Positions 17,840 through 25,435 of a DNA stretch of 64,000 nucleotides are shown here, piece by piece (the stretch's first letter is position 1; each line of letters begins with the position of its first letter). The translations under genes were made by a program, and so were the position numbers. Source of the DNA: Solimonas aquatica (GTDB taxonomy: Bacteria > Pseudomonadota > Gammaproteobacteria > Nevskiales > Nevskiaceae); contig NZ_FOFS01000014.1 of NCBI RefSeq assembly GCF_900111015.1, positions 62,001 to 126,000 on the forward strand, written 5' to 3'. Under the pieces are notes generated by a model, which was given only the letters and a program-made list of their open reading frames with translations, had not been told where the DNA came from and made no database searches.

Positions 17840-18412
17840 TAGGGCGGGTAGCGGCGCAGCTGCGTAACCCGCCGGCTTTGCTGTTGCTTCTGGTTTGGGC
17901 TCTCGATCTGTCCTTGGTTTCGTGCGCCCTTCGGCGCCCGAGGTACTTCTCTTTGCTTGTGCAAAGAGAAGTACCCAAGAGAAAGCACACCCTACGCCTC
18001 GCATCCGTCGCCGCTGTCGCGGCGCCGGAAGCCTGCGCTGCTCGCGTGCTCGGGGCCGTTGCAGACGCGCCATCCCTGGCGCGGCTGCAACTGAGCCGAA
18101 CTTCCTGTTCGGCTCTCCCACTGCGCTCGCTGCGCTGCTCGGTGCGAGGCAAAGGGGGGTAGGTCAAAAGCAAAGCACAGCGCAGCGACGCTCCGTGCTC
18201 GAAACTGCTGTTGCTGTGGCTTTTGACTTTGGGGTCCCCGTCTCTGGCGCCGGGGTGTGCTTTCTCTTGCTCACTTCTCTTTGCACAAGCAAAGAGAAGT
18301 GAGTCGTCCGCCGGAGGGCGGACGAACGAGGCAATAGATCGAGAAAAAACCTAGCAACAAACAACAAAGCCAAAGCGGCGGGTTACGGCGCTTACGCGCC
18401 TAACCAGCCCTA
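17840..18412. repeat. Nested inverted-repeat mosaic, 573 bp
   Basis: No gene is present. Outer arms 17840-17880 and 18371-18412 are inverted copies of a TAGGGC...GTAACCCGCCGSCTTTG unit. Inside, arms 17902-17991 and 18255-18343 are inverted copies of a ~90-bp unit (CTCGATCT ... CACTTCTCTTTGC ... AAGAGAAAGCACACC). Each inner arm contains its own perfect 15-bp hairpin: 17942-17956/17961-17975 and 18270-18284/18289-18303. The ~260-bp core is GC-rich without coding signal. It looks like a composite of dispersed palindromic elements. Confidence 0.8.
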
Positions 18413-18440
18413 TGATTTACGCTAGGCCAGGGCCTCGTGC

Positions 18441-19439
18441 TCAGGCGCCGATCTTGACCAGGATGCGGCCGGTGACGGTGCTGGCAATCAGCTCCTCGCA
18501 AACCACCGGCAGGTCCGCCAGCGAAACCTCGCGCTGCACCAGACGCTCCAGCGCACGCGGCCGCCAGTCGCTGCCGAGCTTGTTCCAGATGTCCTCGCGC
18601 CAGGCGCGCGGGCATTCCACGGAATGGATGCCCAGAATCGACACGCCGCGCAGGATGAAGGGCATCACCGTGGTGTGCAGCTCGTGGTTCTGCGCCAGAC
18701 CGATGCTGCCGATGTTGCCCCAGGGCCGCACCGTGCGCGTGAGCCAGGCCAGGGTCTCGCCGCCGAGATTGTCCACGGCGCCGCCCCAGAGCGCGGTCTC
18801 CAGCGGTTTGTTGCCCATCGTCAGCGATTGGCGCGAGACGATCTCGTCGGCGCCCAGGGCGCGCAGATAGTCGTCGGCCACGCCGGCCTTGCCGGTGATC
18901 GCATGCACGGTGAAACCGGCACGCTTGAACAGATCGATGGCGATGGAGCCCACGCCGCCGGTGGGACCGGTGACGGCAATCGGACCCATCTCCGGCGCCT
19001 GATGGTTCTCCAGCATGCGGCGCAGCGCCATCGCGGCGGTGAAACCGGCGGTGCCCAGGGCCATGCATTCGCGCAGCGTCAGGCCCGCCGGCTTGCGCAC
19101 CAGACTGTCGGCCGCCACGCGCGCGTATTCGGCATAACCGCCGTCGAAGACCTCGCCGATGTTGCAGCCGGTGACCAGCACCTCATCGCCGGGCTGGTAA
19201 CGCGCATCCTCGCTGCGCTCGACCACGCCGGCGAAGTCGATGCCCGGCACCTTGGGATAGGACTTGAGAATGCGGCCCTTGCCGGTCACCGCCAGGGCGT
19301 CCTTGTAGTTGATGCCGCTCCACTGCACGCGCACCACGACATTGCCCGGCGACAGATCGTCCAGGCTCAGGCTTTCCAGGCGTGCTTCCAGACGGTTTTT
19401 CTCCGGCGCGTGCACGCGCAGGGCGGTAAAGCGGCTCAT
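18441..19439 (-). CDS. YhdH/AcuI-family MDR oxidoreductase (acrylyl-CoA reductase-like)
   Basis: A 332-residue zinc-free medium-chain reductase. It begins FTALRV, carries WSGINYKDALAVTGKGRI and the NADPH motif VTGPTGGVGSIAIDL, and ends LVKIGA, all as in YhdH/AcuI proteins. AcuI reduces acryloyl-CoA to propionyl-CoA with NADPH; related proteins are annotated quinone oxidoreductases. ATG 19439 follows GGAGA; the longer upstream frame overlaps the divergent pdxH promoter. Propionyl-CoA is also made by the steroid tail pathway, but a link is only suggestive. Confidence 0.9.
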   Translation of the reverse strand: MSRFTALRVHAPEKNRLEARLESLSLDDLSPGNVVVRVQWSGINYKDALAVTGKGRILKSYPKVPGIDFAGVVERSEDARYQPGDEVLVTGCNIGEVFDGGYAEYARVAADSLVRKPAGLTLRECMALGTAGFTAAMALRRMLENHQAPEMGPIAVTGPTGGVGSIAIDLFKRAGFTVHAITGKAGVADDYLRALGADEIVSRQSLTMGNKPLETALWGGAVDNLGGETLAWLTRTVRPWGNIGSIGLAQNHELHTTVMPFILRGVSILGIHSVECPRAWREDIWNKLGSDWRPRALERLVQREVSLADLPVVCEELIASTVTGRILVKIGA

Positions 19440-19545
19440 CTCGTCTCTCCATTGATCTTGAGCAAGGCCGCAGCGTTTCCGTCGGCGGCCAAACGGGCGA
19501 CAATTGTCGCGCAGTTCCGACCTTGTGTACCGGAGAATCGCGGTC

Positions 19546-20166
19546 ATGGCGCAGTACGAAAAGAACTCCCCGCTGGATATCGGCGATCTGCAGGCCGATC
19601 CGCTCGATCAGCTGCAAGGCTGGCTGGATGCGGCGGCGGCGATCGGCATGCAGGAACCCACCGCCATGACCCTGGCCAGCGTCGATGCGCAGGGCCGGCC
19701 TTCGGCGCGCATCGTGCTGTTCAAGGGCTTCGTCGAGGGCGGGCTGAGCTTCTACACCAATTACCAGAGCCGCAAGGGCGAAGAGCTGGCCGCCAATCCG
19801 CAGGTGGCCCTGGTGTTCTGGTGGGACAAGCTGGAGCGGCAGGTGCGCGTGGAAGGCCGTGTCAGCAAGGTCTCGCGCGAGCTGTCGGATCGTTACTTCC
19901 ACTCACGCCTGCGCGGCTCGCAGATCGCCGCCGCCACTTCGCATCAGAGCCGTGTGGTGGCCTCGCGTGCCGACCTCGATCGCCGCTACGACGAAACCGC
20001 CGCGCGCATCGGCGAGAACGAGGTGCCGCTGCCGGATCATTGGGGCGGCTATCGCGTGGAGCCGGAAGCCATCGAATTCTGGCAGGGACGCGGCGCGCGC
20101 CTGCATGACCGCCTGCGCTACCGGCGCGAGGGCGATGGCTGGGTGGTGGAGCGTCTGGAACCCTGA
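19546..20166 (+). CDS. pdxH: Pyridoxamine 5'-phosphate oxidase
   Basis: A 206-residue FMN enzyme that oxidises PNP and PMP to pyridoxal 5'-phosphate. Recognised by EPTAMTLASVDAQGRPSARIVLFKG, the NYQSRKG segment, FWWDKLERQVRVEG, and the C-terminal LPDHWGGYRVEPEAIEFWQG with the LHDR finish. The ATG at 19546 gives the standard N-terminus. Its 3' end overlaps the convergent glycosyltransferase gene by 49 bp. Confidence 0.96.
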   Translation: MAQYEKNSPLDIGDLQADPLDQLQGWLDAAAAIGMQEPTAMTLASVDAQGRPSARIVLFKGFVEGGLSFYTNYQSRKGEELAANPQVALVFWWDKLERQVRVEGRVSKVSRELSDRYFHSRLRGSQIAAATSHQSRVVASRADLDRRYDETAARIGENEVPLPDHWGGYRVEPEAIEFWQGRGARLHDRLRYRREGDGWVVERLEP

Positions 20167-21296
20167 GGCAGCGCGACGGCCACGGCCTGCGCGCGGCGCG
20201 ACCTGCAGGCGGCACGACGGCGCGGGCGCAGCGCCTCGATGTCCTCCAGCAGAATCTGCACCGCCTGCGCGCGGCCGTCGCCCGGATAACGCTCGCGCGC
20301 CACGCCGCTCAAGTTGGAGCGGTACCAGTCGTAACTGCCCAGGAAGCGGTCGACATCGCTGGGCGTGAGCCGCATCAGCTCGGCGCGCTGGCCGATGCCC
20401 AGACGTTCGATCAGATGCGCGTTGAGGCGCTGCTCGAAGGCCTGCTCGGGCAGCGCCAGCAGCGGCTTGCCCAGCTCGATGGCCTCGCCGATCAGCTGAT
20501 TGCCCGCCGTGCTCAGCACCGCGCGGCAGCCGGCCAGGTCGGCGACGAAGCCGGCCACGCTGGGCGCGCGGAACTCCAGGTTTTCGTCCTCACCGCGCAG
20601 GCTGGTGCCGTAGACGATCACCTTGCAGTCCAGCAGGCGCAGGGCACGATCCACCTGCGGCAGATACTGGTGATCGCCCTTGTTGAAATAGGCCAGCAGG
20701 TAATCACCTTCGCGCGGCCGCGCGCGCAGCACCTCGTCGCGCATCATCGGGCCGACGATGCGCACCTGCGGGTACGCGGGCTCGGCCTTGTAAAAGCTGG
20801 AGACCAGGATGCGTTCCGGCACGCCCATCAGCTGCCGGTAGCCCCAGGCGTCGCGCATGCCGGTGGCCCAGAGATCGGGCGGGAAATGCGGCTTGCAGTA
20901 GGCGATCACGCCGATGTGGTCGAAGCTCAGGCGCGGCAGCTTCAGCCGCTGCGCGGCGCGATGTGTCCAGGCTTCGGAATCGGAAATCACCAGCTCGATG
21001 CCGCGGCTCCTGAACTCGCGCTCCACCAGCGCCGAACCCTGGCCGCGGAACAGCAGATCGCGCATCGGCGCAAAATTGTGCGCCACGGTTTTCGGAATCG
21101 AATGCGTGCCGGCCTGGTTGTACTGATAAGCGATGCAGGGAATGCGCACCGTGGCGAAGCGCGGCGCCAGCACCTCGTAGGCGTCGCCGCCGGCAAACAC
21201 CGTCACCTCGTGTTCGGCACACAGCGCCGGCAGCACCGACAGGGTGCGCATGGCATGGCCGCGCCCGTAACCCATTACGCCATAAGCGATCCGCAT
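20118..21296 (-). CDS. MJ1255/VC2487-type glycosyltransferase-like protein
   Basis: A 392-residue GT-B-like protein. It starts MRIAYGVMGYGRGHAMR (a nucleotide-sugar transferase N-lobe glycine loop), and has a C-terminal lobe with LSTAGNQLIGEAIELGKPLLALPEQAFEQRLNAH, the donor-binding pattern of MurG/UGT-type enzymes. It matches the conserved MJ1255/VC2487 family of unknown acceptor. The last ~25 residues are Arg/Ser-rich and lie antisense to the end of pdxH, so they may be an extension created by loss of an earlier stop. Confidence 0.8.
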   Translation of the reverse strand: MRIAYGVMGYGRGHAMRTLSVLPALCAEHEVTVFAGGDAYEVLAPRFATVRIPCIAYQYNQAGTHSIPKTVAHNFAPMRDLLFRGQGSALVEREFRSRGIELVISDSEAWTHRAAQRLKLPRLSFDHIGVIAYCKPHFPPDLWATGMRDAWGYRQLMGVPERILVSSFYKAEPAYPQVRIVGPMMRDEVLRARPREGDYLLAYFNKGDHQYLPQVDRALRLLDCKVIVYGTSLRGEDENLEFRAPSVAGFVADLAGCRAVLSTAGNQLIGEAIELGKPLLALPEQAFEQRLNAHLIERLGIGQRAELMRLTPSDVDRFLGSYDWYRSNLSGVARERYPGDGRAQAVQILLEDIEALRPRRRAACRSRRAQAVAVALPQGSRRSTTQPSPSRR

Positions 21297-21443
21297 GGTC
21301 CTCGTCCTCTCATCTGCATTGCAGATTAGTGACGGGCGGTGATGGTCTTGTGACGCCGCGATGGCGCTGCGGTGACAGACACGCGCCGGCGGCTGTGGCT
21401 AGAATGATTCCCAGCCGCGATCTGCGGTGCTAACGCCAAACTC

Positions 21444-22172
21444 ATGCACGCCTTGCTGGAGCCCGAACTCTGGGCCGCCTTGTTCACCCTTGCCGCGCTG
21501 GAAATCGTGCTCGGCATCGACAATGTGATTTTCCTGTCGATCATGGCCAACAAGCTGCCGGAGGCGCAGCGCGCCCGCGCCCGCAGCCTGGGCCTGATCG
21601 GCGCCTGCCTGACGCGTGTGCTGCTGCTGCTGTCCCTGGCCTGGCTGGCGCGGCTCACCCAGCCGCTGTTCCATGTCGGCGACTGGCCGGTGTCCGGCCG
21701 CGATCTGATTCTGCTCGGCGGCGGCCTGTTCCTGCTGGCCAAGAGCGCCCTGGAAATCCACAGTTCCGTGGAAGGCCATCACGAGGGCGAGGCCAGCGCC
21801 GCCGCCAAGGTGGCGGGCGCCAGCTTCGCCATGGTGATCGTGCAGATCATGATTCTGGACATCGTGTTCTCGCTGGACTCGGTGATCACCGCCGTGGGCA
21901 TGACCGACCGCCTGGGCGTGATGATCGCCGCCATCGTCATCGCCATCGGCGTGATGATGTTCTTCGCCGGCCCCATCGGCGCCTTCGTCGAACGCCATCC
22001 CACCATCAAGATCCTGGCCCTGTCCTTCCTGGTGCTGATCGGTATGGCGCTGGTGGGCGAAGGCATGCACTTCCACGTGCCCAAGGGCTACATCTACTTT
22101 GCGATGGCGTTTTCCACCCTGGTGGAGATCATCAACATCCGCATGCGCGCGAAGCTGCCGCCGGCGGGCTGA
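21444..22172 (+). CDS. TerC-family integral membrane protein
   Basis: A 242-residue membrane protein with about seven helices. The TerC hallmark acidic sites are there: EIVLGIDNVIFLSIM in the first helices and MILDIVFSLDSVITAVGMT in the middle; a loop is His-rich (EGHHEGE). Members include Mn2+ exporters (Alx-type) and tellurite resistance proteins. No riboswitch was seen in the 147-bp upstream gap. It is divergent from the glycosyltransferase gene and convergent with the nickel operon (1-bp gap). Confidence 0.92.
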   Translation: MHALLEPELWAALFTLAALEIVLGIDNVIFLSIMANKLPEAQRARARSLGLIGACLTRVLLLLSLAWLARLTQPLFHVGDWPVSGRDLILLGGGLFLLAKSALEIHSSVEGHHEGEASAAAKVAGASFAMVIVQIMILDIVFSLDSVITAVGMTDRLGVMIAAIVIAIGVMMFFAGPIGAFVERHPTIKILALSFLVLIGMALVGEGMHFHVPKGYIYFAMAFSTLVEIINIRMRAKLPPAG

Positions 22173-22173
22173 T

Positions 22174-22869
22174 TCACGCCGGCGCCAAGGGCTGCAGGCG
22201 GCCATCCTGCAGCAGCAGCTGGCGCGTGCACAGCTGTTCCAGAAAGGCATGATCGTGGTCCACCACGATCATTGCCTGCGGCAGCGCGCGCAGCACATCC
22301 AGCACCCGTTGACGCGCCTGCGCATCGAGGCCGCTGACCGGCTCGTCGAGCAGCAGCACTTGCGGCTGCATGGCGAGAATACCGGCCAGCGCCACCAGGC
22401 GCTTTTCGCCTCCCGACAGCTGGTGAATCGGGCGCTGCGCCAAGGGCAGAATCCGCAGCTGCGCCAGACTGTGCTCCACCTGCGCGCGCACCTGCGCCGC
22501 CGGCAGGCCCTGATTCAAGGGACCGAAGGCCACGTCCTCCTGTACCGTCGGACAGAACAGCTGATCGTCGCTGTCCTGAAACAGCAGCCCGATCACGCCG
22601 CGCAGCGCCTCGAAGTCTGCTTCGCTGCGGCAGAGTCTGCCGGTGATTTCGATGGCGCCACCCTGAAGCGGATGCAGGCCCATCAGCGCCTGCAGCAGCG
22701 TGGACTTGCCGCTGCCATTGGCGCCGCGCAGGCCCAGGCGCTCGCCGGGCAGCAGTTCCAGATCGAGATGCTGCAACAGCGAGCGCACGGCATTGCGGCG
22801 CAGGCTCAGTCGCGAAACCTGCAACACCGCTTGCGGCGCTGGCGGCCTCAGGTTCAGCTGCAGGTTCAT
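22174..22869 (-). CDS. nikO: ECF-type nickel/cobalt transporter ATPase
   Basis: A 231-residue ABC ATPase of the CbiO/NikO type. Walker A is GANGSGKST, the Q-loop is LLFQDSDDQLF, the signature is LSGGEKRLVALAG and Walker B is QVLLLDEPVSGLD. It powers metal uptake with NikM and NikQ. Its start overlaps the nikQ stop by 4 bp (ATGA). It is last in a five-gene transporter operon behind a TonB receptor gene. The choice of nik over cbi rests on the NikK/NikL genes and the NikR-like site upstream. Confidence 0.88.
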   Translation of the reverse strand: MNLQLNLRPPAPQAVLQVSRLSLRRNAVRSLLQHLDLELLPGERLGLRGANGSGKSTLLQALMGLHPLQGGAIEITGRLCRSEADFEALRGVIGLLFQDSDDQLFCPTVQEDVAFGPLNQGLPAAQVRAQVEHSLAQLRILPLAQRPIHQLSGGEKRLVALAGILAMQPQVLLLDEPVSGLDAQARQRVLDVLRALPQAMIVVDHDHAFLEQLCTRQLLLQDGRLQPLAPA

Positions 22870-23630
22870 GGCAACAGGCTCAGCAGCGACAGCACCAGCG
22901 CAAAGCCGGCGGCGAAATCCAGATCATGCGGCGCCGTCTGGAAGTGCAGCAACACCGGAAAGCGTCCGCGCCAGCCCCGGCAATGCATCGCCTGCTCGAT
23001 GCGCAGTGCGCGGTCAGCGGCGTGCGCGATCAGGCAGCCCACCAGCATCGCCATGCTGCGCATCGTATGCAGGTCGCTGCGCAGGCGAAAGCCGCGCGCG
23101 CGCATCGCCAGCCCGAGGCGCTGCTGCGAGGCGTGCAGCACGTCGATATAGCGCAGCGCAAACATCAGGATACGCACCAGCTTTTCCGGCACGCGCAGCG
23201 CCAGCAGCGCGTGCGCCAGCGTGACCGGCTCGATGCTGGACAGCAGCCCCAGCATCAGCAACATCAGCAGATTGCCGCTCAGGGCGATGTGCGTGGCCTG
23301 CAGCAGGCCCTCGCCGCTGGCGCGCAGGCCCAGTCCCTGCCATAGCGCAGTGCCCGGGGTACTGAACGGCAAGGTCAGCACCGCCAGCAGCATGAAGGCA
23401 TTGAGTGACAACAGCCGCCGCCGCAGCGCCTGCGGTCTCAAGCCCGCAGCCCAGGCCAGCACAAGGGCCATGGCGCAAGCCAGCAGCAGCGCCAGCGTGC
23501 CTGCGATCAGTACCGCCCAAAGGCTGGCGGCCAGCACGCAGAGCAGGCGCGTACGTGGATCGAGCCGCCGCAACCAGGCGCCGCCGCCCTCGGCGTCGGC
23601 CAGTGCGCTGACCAGCAGCGGCCGGTTCAT
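22866..23630 (-). CDS. nikQ: ECF-type nickel/cobalt transporter transmembrane T component
   Basis: A 254-residue CbiQ/NikQ protein with five or so hydrophobic segments. It contains LDPRTRLLCVLAAS near the N-terminus and the coupling-helix motifs AMRARGF and AMHCRGWRGR that contact the ATPase. The ATG at 23630 overlaps the nikM stop (ATGA), which fixes the start; the open frame further upstream is the antisense-free overlap with nikM and nikL. Confidence 0.9.
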   Translation of the reverse strand: MNRPLLVSALADAEGGGAWLRRLDPRTRLLCVLAASLWAVLIAGTLALLLACAMALVLAWAAGLRPQALRRRLLSLNAFMLLAVLTLPFSTPGTALWQGLGLRASGEGLLQATHIALSGNLLMLLMLGLLSSIEPVTLAHALLALRVPEKLVRILMFALRYIDVLHASQQRLGLAMRARGFRLRSDLHTMRSMAMLVGCLIAHAADRALRIEQAMHCRGWRGRFPVLLHFQTAPHDLDFAAGFALVLSLLSLLP

Positions 23631-24226
23631 GGCAGCAACTCCGGACGCACGCGCTGCAAGGCGGAGACGATCACAGCGGTGACCAGCGCCTCGACCAGCA
23701 TCACCGGCAGATGTGCCAGCAGCACCAGACCCATCAGGGGCAGGTAACGATGTCCACCGCTCAGCCACAGCGCGCTGACCATCAGGATCACGCCCAGCGC
23801 CACGGCGCCAGCGCCGGCTGCAGCAGCCAGCCAGCGACTGACCCCGGGCGCACCGTGTCGCGCAGCGAGCCGGTACAAGGCGCCGCAGATCACCGCGGGC
23901 GTAGCCATCACCAGGGTATTCACTCCCAGGGCACTGAGGCCGCCGAAGCCGAACAGCAGGGCCTGCAGCAGCAGTGCCACCGCCAGCACCGGAAACGCGC
24001 CCCAGCCCAGCAGGATGCCGCATAGACCGTTGAGCACCAGGTGTACCGAGCTGATCCCCACCGGCAGATGAATCAGCGAAGCCAGAAAAAACATCGCGCA
24101 GAGCAGGCCGGCGAACGGCACGCGCGATTCCGGAACCTGGCGCAGACCCAGGCCGACGCCGGCGGCGGCCAGGGCGCCGCCAGCGAGTAGAACCGGCGCG
24201 CTCAGCACACCTTCGGCGATGTGCAT
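23627..24226 (-). CDS. nikM: ECF-type nickel/cobalt transporter S component
   Basis: A 199-residue CbiM/NikM protein. The N-terminus MHIAEGVLS is diagnostic: the free amino group and His2 coordinate the metal in this family. Six to seven membrane helices follow, including LIHLPVGISSVHLVLNGLCG, which supplies further ligand histidines. It overlaps nikL by one base and nikQ by four, so the operon is tightly coupled. There is no cbiN gene; NikL probably takes that auxiliary role. Confidence 0.92.
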   Translation of the reverse strand: MHIAEGVLSAPVLLAGGALAAAGVGLGLRQVPESRVPFAGLLCAMFFLASLIHLPVGISSVHLVLNGLCGILLGWGAFPVLAVALLLQALLFGFGGLSALGVNTLVMATPAVICGALYRLAARHGAPGVSRWLAAAAGAGAVALGVILMVSALWLSGGHRYLPLMGLVLLAHLPVMLVEALVTAVIVSALQRVRPELLP

Positions 24227-24747
24227 CAGCGCCGCTCCGTCGCGCGCGGCCGGCGCGCGAGCCAGAACGCCACAGCTCCGAACAGGCCGGCGATGAAACC
24301 GAGGCCGCCGACGATGTCGGCCAGGGCGGTGCGCTGCTGCAGACGGGCGATGTCCTCGCGCAGCGGTGCCAGCTCCGCCCGTAGCGCGGTGGCCAGTGCG
24401 GAATCCGGCGGTGCATAGGAAAGCTGCAACTCGGCGCGATGCCCCTCCTCGCCCTCCACCACGATGCGATAGCGTCCGGCGCGCGTCAGCGGCAGCAGGA
24501 AGCGGCCGTCGCTGTCGGTGCGGACGCGCGCCACCTGCTGGGCCGCCTGATCGTAGGCATAGACCAGTTCGCTGCGCGCCGGACTGCCGTCACTGTAGTG
24601 CGCCAGGCCGCTGACGCCTTCGCCCGTCGCCTCGGCGTTCAGCCGCAGTGCGTGCGCCTGCGCGGCACTTGCGAAGGCCAGACTCAGCAGCAGCGCGACG
24701 CCGCGTTTCAAGGCAGCAGGAAATGCAGGTTGGCGCTCAGGCTCCAT
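24226..24747 (-). CDS. nikL: NikL-like periplasmic/membrane nickel transport accessory protein
   Basis: A 173-residue protein with an N-terminal signal (VALLLSLAFASAAQAHA), a carboxypeptidase-regulatory-like beta domain (SGLAHYSDGSPAR ... DSDGRFLLPLTRAGRYRIVVEGEEGH), a helical linker, and one C-terminal membrane helix (GGLGFIAGLFGAVAFWLA). This matches NikL, an auxiliary subunit of NikMQO-type importers. The ATG at 24747 overlaps the upstream gene by 40 bp but has a strong GGAGG 7 nt before it; a TTG at the upstream stop codon is an alternative. Confidence 0.75.
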   Translation of the reverse strand: MEPERQPAFPAALKRGVALLLSLAFASAAQAHALRLNAEATGEGVSGLAHYSDGSPARSELVYAYDQAAQQVARVRTDSDGRFLLPLTRAGRYRIVVEGEEGHRAELQLSYAPPDSALATALRAELAPLREDIARLQQRTALADIVGGLGFIAGLFGAVAFWLARRPRATERR

Positions 24748-25403
24748 TCGTCCGCCTCCGCGCCCTTGTACGGCAGCTTGTGGCTGACATCCAGCGCGAC
24801 CTCGCCGCCGGCGGGCAGGATCAGCTCGGCCCTGCCTTTGGCATCAGTCCCTGCCGGCGGCACTTCATCGTGGCCTTCGAGGCTGAGCTTGGCCTCGGCC
24901 AGCGGCCGACCTTCGAACAGCACCAGCACCGGCAGCCTGCCGCCGGCCTTGGGCGCCGTCGTCGCCAGCGGCACGATCTCCAGGCGCTGGCCTACCGGCT
25001 TGCTGCTTGCCGCTGACCAGCTGAGCACGGTCTTGCCGAACTTGAGCGAGCGCGAGCTTTCCAGCGCGCCCTGCACCTGGGTTTTCGGCAGATTCTGATA
25101 GCCCGCCTCGGTCTTGCTCCAGAAGCCGTTGTCGAAATCGACGATGAACATCGCGGCGCCGGCGGCGCTGACTGCCGGCGTGGCCGCGCTGCGGTCCAGC
25201 CGCGCGTCGAGCTTGCGGCCCGCAGCGTCATAGGCGAGCACCTGCTGAATCTTCGCGGCATCGTAGCTTTCCGTGCTCTTGCCGTGGCCGTAGAGAATCG
25301 CATGCGTCGTGCCGCCCGGTGCGACCCAGGCGTCGTGCGCCTGCGCGATGTTGCCGATCAGCAGCAAAGCGGCGAGTAAAGACAAGCTGTGCGTGTAGTT
25401 CAT
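24708..25403 (-). CDS. nikK: NikK-like DUF4198 periplasmic protein
   Basis: A 231-residue secreted protein. A signal peptide (MNYTHSLSLLAALLLIGNIAQA) is followed directly by HDAWVAP, the start of DUF4198, whose N-terminal His is a likely metal ligand after cleavage. The domain ends in a SANLHFLLP strand. NikK/DUF4198 proteins accompany NikMQO importers as presumed periplasmic nickel-binding helpers. ATG 25403 has AAGGAGA upstream; the longer open frame toward 25580 lies antisense-free inside the TonB gene and is rejected. Confidence 0.8.
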   Translation of the reverse strand: MNYTHSLSLLAALLLIGNIAQAHDAWVAPGGTTHAILYGHGKSTESYDAAKIQQVLAYDAAGRKLDARLDRSAATPAVSAAGAAMFIVDFDNGFWSKTEAGYQNLPKTQVQGALESSRSLKFGKTVLSWSAASSKPVGQRLEIVPLATTAPKAGGRLPVLVLFEGRPLAEAKLSLEGHDEVPPAGTDAKGRAELILPAGGEVALDVSHKLPYKGAEADEWSLSANLHFLLP

Positions 25404-25435
25404 GAGCTGAATCTCCTTCAATTCTGGAAAGGCCA

